This document shows positions 24,400-36,290 of a stretch of 64,000 nucleotides of DNA, one piece after another. This stretch comes from Dasypus novemcinctus. Lineage: Eukaryota; Chordata; Mammalia; Cingulata; Dasypodidae. Both the position numbers and the translations under genes were made by a program. Below the pieces are notes generated by a model. The model was given only the letters and a program-made list of their open reading frames with translations. It searched no databases and was not told the origin of the DNA. The first letter of the stretch is position 1. Each line of letters begins with the position of its first letter. Where the stretch lies: NCBI RefSeq assembly GCF_030445035.2, contig NC_080680.1:117268228-117332227 (forward strand), written 5' to 3'.

Positions 24400-24885
24400 G
24401 TATTTATGATTGGAATTGGGCACACCCCTATCTTTTGCTAGGTCTTTTGTATGAGGGTTGAGTCATTCCAGATAGTTATAGAGTTGGTATGAGAAATTGA
24501 GTTATTTACCCCAGGGAAAAAAACCCAAACATATTCTTGATTTCTGTGGGTGTAAAACAATTGTAAAAAGGAAGTTTTCAAGATGTTATTTTTAGCTAAG
24601 GTGTGGCCAATTGAATCAGGTCGGTCTTAATCCTGTTACTGTAAGTTTAACAGAGAAATCTACAAAGAAGAACTAGAACCTGGAAGTCAGCGGAACACAT
24701 AAGAGAAAAGAAGGGACAATGCCATGTGATGCTAAATACAAGGAACAAAGGATTGCCAGGCAGCATGCTACCAAACTCATGAAGAAGCAAGCTTTCCAGC
24801 TTCTGAAACCATGAGCCAATAAACTACTGATGCTAATCCAACCTACTTTATGGTATTTGTCATAGCAGCTGGGAAACTAGAAGAG
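24400..24885 (+). mobile_element. MaLR-type solo LTR
   Basis: The layout matches the other MaLR LTRs: gctaaggtgtggccaattga, gaatcaggtcggtcttaatc, a purine-rich centre with 'ggcagcatgctacc', and the end phrase ccaataaactactgatgcta then tttatggtatttgtcatagc. The AATAAA lies close to the 3' end. Confidence 0.7.
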
Positions 24886-25769
24886 CTGGCTTTCATTTTA
24901 TTGTTACAGTGGCAATCTTCAATGTATCACCAGATTCAACTCCTCTATTATTTTCTTATGCTTAGTATGACATCTAGGTTCCTGAAGGGTTTTCTCATGT
25001 TCCTGCCCAATTGCAATTTTTGGCCTTCTATGAATTCAGAATAGTACCTTGTTCTTCCTTCAAGGATAGAGGTTGTATTTTCTTATTTGTTGATTTCTTA
25101 AAAATTTTAACCTTCATCTAGATGCAGTGAATCTTCACCTGTACCCTGGGGGTTCTTGTTCCAGAGCTTCCATGTGGAGAATAGGGTTTGGGAGGGGCTT
25201 TATCACAGTGATGACCTCTCCCCTCCTTCAGGCCTGCACCTGTGGCAGGCTTGCTCCCATTACTATCTTTCCCCACAATTCTTGTGAGAACCCACTGGGC
25301 ACTGGTGTAAAGATAGTCTGTAAGTGGGTGCAAACTCTTCTTGTACTCATGGTTCCCACTGATTGCATAGTCTCTCAGGTCTACACATTTGACCTTTTGG
25401 AATTTATTTAAAATCTTGACTGAAATCTTATTTTCTTACATGTAGTTGACATTTCTTCCTCTCATGGCTTGCTGCAGAGAAGTCAATGTTATATTCTGGC
25501 TCTTTGTAAAGATTGGTCTCTTTCTAGATTTCAAGTCATTTAGTTGTCTTCAGACTTTGGCTATCTGATGAGTTCAAGCCAACATAGAAGAATTTTGCCT
25601 CATCCCTTAGCTTGTTGTAATGAGACTGGTGGTAGTTTTTCATCAGACACAGGACATTTTCCATTCTTATCATCCCAAAGGATTACAGTTTCTGATTGCT
25701 TTGGCCTGTTTTTGGAGCTGGAGACTAGTATATCTTTGTCTTCAATCTTTGCTTTGTTTTCTGTTCCAC
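24886..25769. other. Unassigned, probably decayed antisense LINE
   Basis: Around 25430-25760 the text reads like complement of LINE sequence, but I cannot place it. Frames 25118-25333 (-), 25127-25411 (+) and 25544-25777 (+) overlap one another and show no domain. Confidence 0.35.
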
Positions 25770-26180
25770 CATCTTAGTTTGCCAAGCTGCTATGTCAAAT
25801 AGTTGTTGGCTTAAACAACTAGCATTTATTGGCTCATGGTTTTGAAGCTATAAGATGTCCAAAATCAGGATATTGTCTTTGGGGTTTCTTGGCTTGTGAC
25901 CTCCAGTCTCAGGGCGATGTTCTCTCCTCTACCTTCTGGGTTCCCTCTGACTTCTGGCTCCATCTTGTGGCTTTCTTTGAGAGACTGTGTCTGAATTTCT
26001 ACTCCTTATAAAGGACTCCATAATTAAGGATTAAGGCACACCTTGATTCAGTTGGGCCATACTTTAATTAAAAATAACATCCTCAAAAAGTCCTGTTTAC
26101 ACATGAGTTCACATCACAGGAACAGGAAGATTCAGAACATGTGTTTATTTGGGATACACAATTAAATCTAATACAGACAC
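25770..26180 (-). mobile_element. MaLR-type solo LTR, antisense
   Basis: The left end ccatcttagtttgccaagct and the right end around gatacacaattaaatctaat are complements of MaLR LTR termini. The middle carries ctgacttctggctccatctt, shared with the copy at 40858-41327. Confidence 0.65.
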
Positions 26181-28127
26181 CTATCTAAAACAGCCTACAA
26201 AATAGCACTGTGTAAGTACAATTTTCTAAGTGGAGAAAACGCCTTTTCATTAGAATACCTGGATTCAAGTTCTTTCTCTACCAGTTGTGATGTAGAAGAT
26301 ACATTCTTCACATAATATGAAATAATGGTTATATGTATTATTTGGCTGGATCCAGATTAGACTTGAAAGTTAAACATGACACATATGACCCATAATGTTA
26401 TAAATATCTATGAATCATGAGCAAATAAGGAATTTTAAAAAGATGAGCTAGATATAATTAAATCATTGGTATTTTGGAACAATGTTTCTAACATGCTTTT
26501 TCATTTATAAAACTTTTTTACCTGCCCTCATTTTTGATTCCCCAATCTCAAAAATTATTTGGATTATTGGCTCCATTTTTACTTGAAAGTATGAGGCAGA
26601 ATGATTAAGTGATGACTAATAAAAGACAGAGCTGATACATAAACACAAGTCTTTCTGAATCCACCTTCATGAGCACCTCTTATACAATATGACTCTTTAA
26701 ACATTATAATGCAAAATGTAGCCCCAATTATTATTGCTTCATAGAATAATAGATAAACCCTTCAATCACTACCAAAAATTCCAGCATTTTCTGCAATCTG
26801 TAAAGAAGATTTTTCTGCCCTGAATACTTAGTTTTAAAAACTTGCTGAATTGCCAGAGGAATGATGGAAGTAGACAGTATGAATACTTTTAAAAATTGAT
26901 GGAGGAAAAAGGAAAGTAGAAGGTGGGACATCTATAGCAACATAAGAGAATCCAGAAGTACTGGTAAAAAAATCAATGATCCCAGGTGGGTAATTTAGCC
27001 AACTATACAGAGCACAAGTTGGTAATAAAAATCTGCCGCTTTGGTACCTTAGTGTTGTTTGGGTGAAATAGACATCTGAAGGTTTACAGTTATCCATAAG
27101 TAGCATCTGAGCCTATATTCTGTCAAAGGAAATGTGCCTGGTGCATCTCATTGCTGTATCTTTAGGTAGCAGGACTTAAGTGGCATTGGCAAATGAATTT
27201 GTTTTTCAAAAGTTTTAATTTCCCCCCTACTTCTTAGAAAGTGTAAATCTCTGCAGAGCTCCAATGCCCCTACCTTGTTAACTGCCAGCTCTTTCTCCTT
27301 GTATTCTCTCCCTTTTTCTGTCCCTTTTCCCATTTATTCAGAAGCCTCGAAGCAGCTTATAGGCAATTGGTTAAGCCAGAGTGAGCAAAGGAGATTTATT
27401 TTCTTTTTAAAATATTCCATAAGCATCTAATGCTTTAAGAGAACTTTCATGCATTATGTTATCAGAAATACATATTTTAATTTTAATTTTTGGTTTGAAA
27501 ATCTTTCTAAACAATTCACATATAATAATATTCTTTAAAGAATCAGGTGTCAGAGTATATTTTTCTATGTTGGATATAGGAAAAAAGAGAAAAGATTATT
27601 GGAATTGAAATGCTAAGAGTTTGAAGAACTTTTTAAAAAATCTTGTATTTATGATTTTAAAGAATTTTCACAATTTATCTTATTATTGTATATGCAGGTA
27701 TTGGTAAAGTTCATTTGAAAAACATGCCTTTCAAATAACTAATTGTTGTAAAAGTGGGATTTAAATCCAATTCTGTAGATTTTAACATTATCTTCTATCA
27801 TGTGGACCCAGATATTTGTTACTTCTAATCATTGACCTCATTTTACTCCATATCAATAGTGAAACTTATTTCTTTACTTTAAATTTAAAGATAGAATTAT
27901 ATGGAAACAAACCAGGTCAAAGACAGCAAGACAAATGAGCCAGTGACCAAAAAGATGCATATATCTAGGAAATTTAAGTTTAAGTGACCTCTTCCCCATC
28001 ACCCCATATAGTCACACACAATTTGCTCCTGAGTATTTAAACGTACACATTCCATAAAAGCAAAAAGCATCTTCCAGGTTTGTCCTGTTTAAGGGTAGAA
28101 TGTTATTTGCAATTTTTAGAAATTACT
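26181..28127. other. Unassigned DNA, possible MIR traces
   Basis: Weak MIR-like phrases occur near 26260-26290 (tacctggattcaagttcttt) and 27750-27790 (ggatttaaatccaattctgt). Nothing else is recognisable. Frames 26731-26931, 26834-27106 and 27148-27333 on minus have no coding support. TTACT at 28123-28127 is the target duplication of the MaLR provirus that follows. Confidence 0.35.
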
Positions 28128-28644
28128 TGTATTAGTCAGCCAAAGGGGTGCGATGCAAAATACCAGAAATCTGTTGACTTTTATAAAGGGTATTTATTTG
28201 GGGTAGAAGCTTACATTTACCAGACTGTAAAGTGTAAGTTACTTCCCTCAGCAAAATCTATTCCCAGGTGTTGCAGCAAGATGGCTGCCGATGTCTAGAA
28301 GGGTTCAGGCTTCCTGAGTTCCTCTCTTCTTGTGACTTTCTTCTCTCCTGGCTCAGCTACTTTGCCCTCTTCACAAGGCCAGCTGTAGACTATCAGGCAA
28401 ATGGCTTGTCTCTCTTTCTGGTGTATTTGCTTCATCTGCTTCTCTGTCTAAATATGTCCCAGGCTTCAGCTAAAAACTCCCAACTCTGTCCTTTGCCATG
28501 TCTTTTCTCTATGCCCTAATGACATGGCCCAATCAAAGTCCTATCATAGTTTAATCAATAAAAAGTGATACCTCTGACAGACCAGTTTACAAACATAATC
28601 CAATCACTATTTTTAGAATTCATAAGCAATGCCAAACAGCTATA
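28128..28644 (-). mobile_element. LTR copy 3: 3' LTR of the MaLR-like provirus
   Basis: Same family as copies 1 and 2: the plus strand begins TGTATTAGTCAGCC and ends caaacagctata. It is shorter than copy 1 because of internal deletions. Frame 28268-28519 on plus is antisense to it and not a gene. Confidence 0.85.
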
Positions 28645-28655
28645 CTCCACCCTCT
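28645..28655 (-). other. Polypurine tract before the MaLR 3' LTR
   Basis: On the minus strand AGAGGGTGGAG directly abuts the LTR, the position of the plus-strand primer in LTR retroelements. Confidence 0.6.
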
Positions 28656-30011
28656 GAATTATAAAAAAAAAACAAAAACTACAGTATTTAAAAAACCTTA
28701 AATCAGTAACAATACTAAGTACAGAATCATATCATACTCAGTTTAAAGAAATACAGTTTTTCTTGGAGCAAAGTACCATCTGCTGTAGTCTCTGAAACTT
28801 ACAAAAACACTTATCTGCTTCCAATACACAAATGGACAGGCAAAGGATAGACATTTTCTTTATCATAAGGAGAAATTGGGAGGGAAACATGAGTCATGGG
28901 TCCTCTACAGTTCAGCAGACCAGCAGGACATGCTTCAGTAGATGTCAAAATCTGAGAATCATTCTTAAGATGATGGTTTCTTCTCCTTGGGGCTACATAG
29001 GGACCCATCCTTTTCACAGACTTGCCCAATGGCCATTTTCTTGGTTCCACCCTCATCAAGCATCTGGGTAGTGACCAAGCTCCAGACCTCATCCTCCAAG
29101 AGCAATGGGGTGATTGCCACACTTTACCCTATCTTTGGGTTAGAGTATTAACCCCCCTAGTACAGTGAGACAACATCCTCCCTAACCTTTGGCATACAGG
29201 CTCAGCCCTCTCAGAGCACCTGGCCTTCCCTAATCCATGGGGGACAGGCACATCCCTCTCAGACTGATGGGGTGCTGACCTTAACAACCCTAATCCTTGA
29301 GGAATGTGCTCCACCATCTCTGTACCCTGGGGTGGCAAAACTCTTCTGGAACATCAGGTGGGAAAATCTACCTTCTTTAACTACTGGGGAAAACTGACCC
29401 TCTAGGTACACATGGGTGGGGTTTCTCTCTTGGCCCAAGGTGATGTCTTAATTCCAGATGTCAACTTCGTTTTCTCTTAAACTGTTAACCCTTCCATTTC
29501 TACTATCAATGTCCTTTTTTGTCCAAGGTGACCGTGGTTTTGTTCATACAGCTCTTACAAAAAGTTTGTCGTTTTAGCATGCAGGAGGCAGGGGTCCAAG
29601 CCATCAGACAGTAAGACTTTCCACAAGTCTTTCCTAGATAATTGCATTTTCAATCCTGATTTACAAGTTCCAAAGTTAGTCCTCAAACAGAGCACCACCA
29701 TCTGGGAGCTTGATTTTCCAGGGACTTGGAAGTTCCAGAATCAATTTCTGTTTCTTCGTATCCAACAGTTCAGTCCTTAGCTTATCTTGCTTGTTTAGCA
29801 TTTTGCTATAAGCTGCAAGGAGAAGCCAAGCCACATTCTCCAAGTTTACTTTGGAAAGTTCTTTAGCTAAATGTCCAGACTTGCCATTTTCAAATTCTGC
29901 CTTCCATAAAACACGAGGAGTTAATCTTGCTAAGTTCTCTGCAACTTTAAAACACAGATCACCTTTCCTTCAGTTTCCAGTAGTAGTTTCATCATTTACT
30001 TTTAAGACTTC
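28656..30011 (-). mobile_element. MaLR internal region, larger part
   Basis: The complement of a MaLR internal sequence fills this stretch; the part from about 29640 to 30005 is most recognisable (for example gctataagctgcaaggagaa and cactttaaa-like phrases near 29945). No gag-like frame of useful length survives; the frames at 28811-29122 and 29129-29338 have no domain I recognise. Confidence 0.65.
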
Positions 30012-30494
30012 TGTAGCAGTTTGATATGGTTCATGAATTCTAAAAATAGATATTGGATTATATTTATAAACTGGTCTATACCTGGGCATGATTAAATTAT
30101 GATTAGGGCTTTGATTGGGCCACATCAGTAGTGTGTTGAGTCCCCAACCCTTGGTGACTGGGTGGGGACTCACAGATAAAAGACATGGCAAAGGACAGAA
30201 TTGGAGGTTTTTTGGTGCTGGAGTTTTGAGCTGGAGCCTAGAAATGAACACACAGGAGAAGAACACAGAGGAATAGAGATGACTCCTTAGATATGGCATA
30301 AGCCCTAGGGAGAGAGGCAGAGCTGGTTACCTGATAGTCTATAGCTGGCCTTGTGGAGAAAACATTGGAGCTGAGCACAGTGAGAAATGAACTCTGGGAA
30401 GAAAGGAATCCAGGAAACCTGAACCCTGTCAGCCATCTTGCTCCAACATGTAGTAAAGGACTTTGGTGAAGGAAGTAAATTATGCTTCATGGCC
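30012..30494 (+). mobile_element. LTR copy 4, 5' part (solo LTR nested in its own family)
   Basis: Begins TGTAGCAGTTTGATATGG and matches copy 2 closely up to ttatgcttcatggcc, where the class I retrovirus is inserted. It continues at 38858. It is in the opposite orientation to the MaLR provirus that contains it. Frames 29970-30299 and 30305-30490 on minus are antisense and not genes. Confidence 0.85.
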
Positions 30495-30539
30495 TGTTAG
30501 AAAGAAAGCTGCACCTGTAAGAGAACAAAAGCTCACCCA

Positions 30540-30961
30540 GGGAAGCAGACTTGACCCAGTGGTTAGGGCATCTGTCTACATGGGAGGTCCATGGTTCAAA
30601 CCTGGGCCTCCTTGACCCATGTGGAGCTGTCCCATGTGCAGTACTGATGCACGCAAGGAATGCTGTGCCACACAGGGGTGCCCCACATGTAGGGGAGCCC
30701 CATGCACAAGGAGTGTGCCCTGTAAGGAGAGCCACCCAGCACTAAAGAAAGTGCAGCCTGCCCAAGAATGGCACTGCACAGAGAGTTGATGCAGCAAGAT
30801 GATGCAACAAAAAGAAACACAGATTCCTGGGCCACTGACAACAACAGAAGTGGACAAAAAGAAGAACATGCAGCAAAATGGACACAGAGAACAGACAACT
30901 GGGGTGGGAGGTGGGTGGGGAGGAAAGGGGAGAGAAATGAATAAAATAAATCTTTAAAAAA
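30540..30961 (+). mobile_element. DAS-type tRNA-Ala-derived SINE (long form) in the ERV LTR
   Basis: A plus-strand SINE of about 420 bp. The tRNA-like head has a box A region (ttgacccagtggttagggca) and a box B (ggttcaaacc at 30594-30603). The body is GC-rich and the tail is ataaaataaatctttaaaaa. It is flanked by a perfect 13-bp duplication, AAAAGCTCACCCA at 30527-30539 and 30962-30974. The internal boxes make this a polymerase III-type retroposon, not a functional tRNA. Overlapping minus frames (30487-30975) are antisense artefacts. Confidence 0.93.
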
Positions 30962-30994
30962 AAAAGCTCACCCAATCATGGAGGGGAAAAGATT

Positions 30995-31000
30995 TTTATT
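30995..31000 (-). promoter_or_regulatory. Poly-A signal of the ERV 3' LTR
   Basis: AATAAA on minus; the matching site in the 5' LTR (38563-38568) reads AGTAAA, so one of the two has mutated since integration. Confidence 0.6.
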
Positions 31001-31288
31001 AACGATCTTGAAAGAATGGGTACGTGACCATTAACATGGTTGACACACCAAATAGCAAGAAACAATGATATTTATAAATTAAACTTAACACGCAGGTCCC
31101 TCCCCTATTGCCCATTGATTGGGTACTTCAAGGGTTACAGCCTATCTGAGAGATTTAACTAACTTACAAGGTTCCCACGCTGAGTCCCCGCTGCCGTGTT
31201 CCCTACATTCCTGCAGGCTGGGTGGCCTTGGCGCCACTTTCACTCCTGACACCGCTTTCAATATTTGCCCTGCCCTTGCTTCTCAGCA

Positions 31289-31539
31289 TTGGTTGCCCTC
31301 GCTTTGGCCCCACCCTCATTATCATCACTAGCTCCCTACCCCCCTGCCCCCCTCCCCCTTTGGTGCCACTTTTCAAATTCTTGGCACCAAAGCCACTAGA
31401 ACCCCTTTCCTTCCCTCCTCCAATTGTAGAGCTGGCTCTGGCTTCCCCTTTATGTGAAAATTAAATTTAACTCTTTCCTTACAAACCTCCCCTCTTTCCT
31501 TTGGACTCTTTTTAGTTTTCACAATTTAGTTTCTCAAAT
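31289..31539 (-). other. ERV 3' untranslated region
   Basis: Lies between the env remnant and the 3' LTR. The minus strand has G-rich purine runs at about 31365-31335, a candidate plus-strand primer region, although it does not directly abut the LTR boundary I infer. Confidence 0.5.
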
Positions 31540-33456
31540 CTGCCAAGAGCCTCCTCACATTCTTCATCATAGAGATCTTCCTCTTTGAGGGGGTACAAGT
31601 TGTTTTGCTTGTACTGTATGGACATATGTTTGGTTGGGCCATTTCAATAAGTTTTTTAGCTAACCCTCAGGCACATGGGGTGATGCAACATCCAACTGCT
31701 GTGAGTACCCCAGCCATGATGATAAGGGAAGTCAAGACAGACAGTACCACTCTTTCCATTTTCCAAACCAGCTCTCTAACCATTCCATGAGTGGATAGTC
31801 AATGCCAGAATTTTCTGCTAACTCTTCAGATAAGGTTGCTAAGCCTTGCAAGGCCTCGGTGATAGTCCCATCTGGGGCCATATTACTGGGGATGAAGATA
31901 CAGCAACTATCTCCAATCATAATACAGATGCTTTCTTTTTCTGCTAGCATCATATCTAGGGCTATGCTATTTTCCCATGCCATTCAGCTAGTAGCATCCA
32001 ACTGTTCTGCTGTTCTCTTTACTGCATTCCTAGTGTAATTAATAAATCTTTGTTGGTTATAATATATATAGTTAATCCAGTTCACAGTTGTGTTAACAGT
32101 GACTCACCAGAACAAGAATGACTCAAATCCTGCAGCTACCTGATTTCCAGCTTTAAATTCATTTTGGACTCCCCAGGGAATTCCTATACTATCTAGACAA
32201 ATTCAGTCATCAAAGGAATCAGGTAAACTTCTTTCCTTTCTCTTTCCTTGGTTTTGTGTTTCTTCCTCTTTTTCAAATGCCAGGGTAAATGGGATGACCA
32301 ATTGAACCAGAGCACAGGTTCCTTCCCACTTCTCAGGTAACACCGGTCAGAGGACACCCTTTCTACAGTGCCACCAAGGGTCTACTTGGGGTATGGCCAA
32401 ACTGGAGAAATTGCCAGTACTCTCCTCACTCGCATTCCATACTTGTGTACACAAGGCCATGGTCCCAAAGTCCTGGAGCCCTTTTCCCCATCTAGAGAGA
32501 CAGGGAAATTAACTTCCTGGACAAAGCCGGGAAGCTGGTACAGCTTTAATCTTTCCCTTTTTGAGAGCAGGGAAGAGAGAGGAGTTTTCCATTTTTACCA
32601 GGAGTAGCATTCTGGAAGAGGAGCACCATGAACTTAAACTCCCTTCCAATTTCTTCCATACCTAAGGGAATGGGTACAATATGAGCAGTGGCCCGGCCTA
32701 TTGCACAAGCATAACAGTTGCTTTTGTTTAGACTCTGGACTGTAGTTTTGACCCATTTTACCTGGGCATTTACATCTCCATATCCTGTCTCTATTTCTAT
32801 GGTCTCCTTTCAATCCTCTGCCATAAGTATCCTGACTGCTTTGGGATCATTCTGCATTGGGGAACTGGTCTTTGGCAGGTTTTCCCTTGGTATATCTGAA
32901 GGATTAGCTGGAGGGGATGTTGTTGAGCAGGGGGAGGGAGGAATCAAATATGGAAAGTCCCCAGAGGATCTTTACCTGTAATGTCCACCCCCATCCCATA
33001 GACTTTGTCAGGAGAAGAATAATGGTTGTTAATTACTGAATTTGTCTGCCTTTCTAATGGTTATTACCACTGGGTTACACTGGAGGTTTTTGCAGTCGGG
33101 TGGTATATTACCTTTATAAAAGGCTATCTTGTCCTCCCATGGTTTTCAATGAGTACAGCCTCCACTGTTTCATGTAGTCTACTCCTTATCTCCAGTAGTT
33201 CACAACACAAAGCTCCAATTGAGATGGGTGGAGGTTGAGATAAACTCTCAGTGAGTTGTCTCTCAGTGACTCCAGGCGTAGATATTTATTTTGCCCAGTC
33301 AGCCACCACTGATGTCTTAAATTTCCATATTTTATCACTTTGCAAGCATCAAACTGCACAGTCTGAGACTAGGCCTTCAGTTATATTTACTATCAATTTA
33401 ACGGGGCTTGTCATGACCTGAATCTGAAGCATCATGGTTAGTATAATTACTCTCAT
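31540..33456 (-). pseudogene. env: Degenerate retroviral envelope gene (class I ERV)
   Basis: The minus strand from an ATG at 33456 encodes a decayed envelope protein, in life a surface and a membrane-anchored subunit. A hydrophobic start (MRVIILTMML) suggests a signal peptide. A CxxC motif (CYAC, 32716-32705) lies in the surface part and a CX6CC motif (31926-31900) in the transmembrane part, the pair used by gammaretroviruses for the disulphide link between subunits. A hydrophobic anchor stretch lies near 31725-31650. Several in-frame stops and frame changes break it; the longest clean piece is 83 codons (31983-31732). A co-opted, functional env is therefore not supported. Confidence 0.85.
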
Positions 33457-33469
33457 TTTCAGAAACTTT

Positions 33470-36290
33470 AAATCCTTCATCTGCTAGTCTCTTAAGGCAC
33501 TAGACAAGGTGGATATAGATAATAACCTTCCCTCTAAGTGGAGGAATATCTTTCTGTAAAATTCACTGATATAGAGTCTGGCCAGTCCCTCCCCCTTTCT
33601 AATATACCCTCCCATCTATTACCTTCTCACAGTGATCCTTAAGAGATCCAAAGTTGGACTTATTTCCCAGGACTTGGATGGTGTTTATTTTTAAAGATTT
33701 CATTATAGTATTTCTTTTTTTTTTTTTTAAGATTCACTTATTTATCTATTTCTCTCCCCTTCCCCTCCCCCACCCCAGTTGTCGGTTCTTTGTGTCTATT
33801 TACTGCATCCTCCTTGTCTGCTTCTGTCGTCAGCGGCATGGAAATCCATGTTTCTTTTCGTTGCGCCATCTTGTGCGTCAGTTCTTCGTGCGTGCAGCAC
33901 CATTCCTGGGCAGGCTGCACCCCTCTCCACGCTGGGTGGCTCTCCCCATGGGGCGCAACCCCCGTGCATGGGGCTCCCCCATGCGGGGGACACCCCTGCG
34001 TGGCACGGCATTCCCCGCATGCAGCGTGGGCCACGCAGCTCCACACCGGTCAAGGAGGCCTGGGGTCTGAACCGTGGACCTCCCATGTGGCAGATGGATG
34101 CCCTAACCACTGGGCCAAGTCTGCCGCCTTGTTGGGTTCTTATTGTCCAGTCTGGGTACTGCTCCTTTTACTCTGGTGTATTGGGTCTAGCCTCTTTCTG
34201 CTGTCCAGACTGCAGTTTCAGTTGTCAACAAAACTTGATATGCTCCTTCCCTGGATGGTTGAAGTTTGGATTCTTCCACGACTTGATTAGGACCCAACTG
34301 CCGGGTTGGTGTTGATGGACAGTGAACTTGAGAGGCGGGGTCCAGGAAAGCAAACCACAGTGCCTGCAGGATGACAAAGTAGTGGACAAAGCCAGTATAT
34401 AATTCTTAAGGAAGAGATCCTTCGACTCTAAGGAAGGGAGGTCTCCAGTTCTCCTAGGAAAAGGCAAGTCAAAAAGCATTTTGTAGGGGGAGATTCCCAG
34501 TTCTTTCCTAGGGGCAGTTCTAATTCTCAGTAGGGTTATGGGGAAGCACTTAATCCAGGGTAACTTTGTTTCTAAGACCAATTTAGAAAGATGCTTCTTT
34601 AAACTCTGATTCATTCTCTCCACTCTCCCTGAAGATGGTGGGTGCCAAGGTGTATGGAAGTTCCATGAGACACCTAAGTTTTGCATAGCATTCTGCAGTA
34701 TGTTAGAACACTCCATACTAGACAATGCTACCATTGTCTGAGTCTATGTTTTTCACTAACCTATAATGAGGAATGATTTGTTCAAGGATAGTTTTAGAAG
34801 CTCCTGATGCTATACCTGAGGACAGAGGGTATGCGTCCACGCATCCTGTCAGATGATCTATAATAAACAGAACTTACTTTAGACAACCCATTGGGGGCAT
34901 TTCAGTGTATTCAACCTGAATACTCTGTAATGGCCTGGCCCCACATTTTCCCCCCTTGTTCTTGCTTTCTTAAGACTTTCTTACTGACTCTTTGGCAAAT
35001 TAAACATCATTCAACTATTTGTTTACCTATAGTATAAAGGCCCATGTATTCAAAATACTTAAGAACCAGATCACACATGGCCTGTACCCCCAGTTACTCC
35101 CTTGGTGGAAGACTGCTAATACATCTCTCATCACTTGTTTATTCAACATTTGCCTGCCATCTGGGAGGAGCCATCTCCCTTGATCATCTAGGGTTGCTCC
35201 TAACTGCTCCAGCTCTTTCATCTCCTTTTCGGAGAATGTGGGAACCCAAACTCTTCAGGAATGGAGGGTATTAGGATCATCAACTTCAAAGAGAAACCAA
35301 GGGAGCCTTCTCTAGCCTCTTCATCTGCTAACCTATTGCCCTTTGCTTCAAACTTATGACCTTTCTGGTATCCATTTACATGCACCACTGATATTTCCCT
35401 GGGTAAGAGTAGATTGGCAAATACTTGTTTTATTAATTCCCTGTGGACTAGCCCTTTTCCTTTCCTGTTGATCAATTACCTCTATTCCCAAATTTTCCCA
35501 GAGGTATGGACTACCCCAAAGGCATACTTAGAGTCAGTGAGACTGGTACCATCCTTTTTCTCTAATACTTTGAGGGCTTGAAATAATGCATACAGTTCAC
35601 AAATATGAGCTGAGCAGTCATTGGGTAATTGACCAGCTTCTTTCACCTCACAAGTTAGTCAATCTGTAATTGCATAGCCATTGTGCCTCCTTCCTTCTAG
35701 GACCCCAGATGACCTGTCTATGAACAATTTTTCCCCCGAGTGCAGGGGCGGTCCCCTTACTTGGACCAGACTCAGGTCTGAAGCACAATCAGGTCTAAGC
35801 AGTCATGCTCCGGAGCCTCCATTTGGTCAGATCCCTTCCAAAGAAAGGCAGCTGGGTTTAGGCTATGGTCTGTTGTCAATACCAAGTCATTTTTTTCCCA
35901 TTAGGATAACCTCATACTTCAAAACTTGGGAATTAGTCAACCATCTTCTTGCCTTCTGAGACAAAATAGTTCTGACCTGATGAGGGGTGCTAATGAAAGT
36001 CGCCTTCCTGCTCTCTTCTACCAGGAGAGTGGTTGCTGCCACAGCTTGAATGCATCTAAGCTATCCCCTGGAGACAGGAGCCACGATTTCAGAAAGGAAG
36101 GCTACAAGTCTACTTTGACTTCCCCAAATTTGTGTCAGAACTGCCAAGGTTGTCCCTTTATCTACTGCAACAAATAGGTGGAAAGATTTCTCAAGGGAAC
36201 AGGGGCCTACACCAGTGCCTGTTTGAGCCCCTCTAAAGCCTCTGTCACCCTCTGAGAGCTTACACCTTCATTCTTTAAGGGGTGCTGAAG
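33470..36290 (-). pseudogene. pol: Degenerate retroviral pol: RT connection, RNase H, integrase
   Basis: In order on minus: an RT connection-type segment (about 36290-35930, with EALEGLKQALV); RNase H (about 35720-35230, with ELYALFQAL, TDSKYAFG and the HxxGxxKG-like VNGYQKGHKF near 35370); and integrase (about 35221-33470). Integrase keeps a zinc-finger start (FHQGSNWG), a core DNG motif near 34750 and GRVERMN near 34615. The first catalytic position reads Glu (VEYTE, codon 34912-34910) where Asp is expected. A clean 169-codon piece spans 34734-34225. The integrase tail (about 33520-33480) overlaps env. The RT palm with its YxDD motif is not found, and a SINE splits the integrase end. Confidence 0.88.
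33714..34128 (-). mobile_element. DAS-type SINE inserted in the integrase region
   Basis: A minus-strand DAS SINE of about 415 bp, homologous along its length to 30540-30961 in the opposite orientation. The head is the complement of 34050-34128 (ggtctgaaccgtggacctcc) and the T-run at 33715-33729 marks the tail. It is markedly GC-rich. It separates the main integrase piece from its C-terminal tail. I see no clean target duplication. The long frames 33654-34315 on plus and 33738-34110 on minus lie inside it and are not genes. Confidence 0.9.

Larger units (their letters stand above)
30495..31288 (-). mobile_element. ERV 3' LTR, interrupted by a DAS SINE
   Basis: Matches the LTR at 38497-38857 along its length once the SINE at 30540-30961 is removed, leaving about 370 bp. 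On minus, a TATA-like box lies near 31078-31069 and AATAAA at 31000-30995, giving a normal U3-R-U5 order. The boundary at 31288 could shift by a few bases. Confidence 0.88.

Noticed and set aside
30548..30612. A tRNA-like sequence with box A and box B
   Set aside because: It is the head of a DAS SINE with a tail and target duplication, not a stand-alone tRNA gene.
31540..33456. A possibly functional, syncytin-like env
   Set aside because: Stops and frame changes occur in both surface and transmembrane parts; the longest clean piece is 83 codons.
33654..34315. Three overlapping long plus-strand frames (up to 178 codons) and two minus-strand ones
   Set aside because: They lie within or across the GC-rich DAS SINE at 33714-34128. 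Several frames being open at once reflects composition, and none has a domain.
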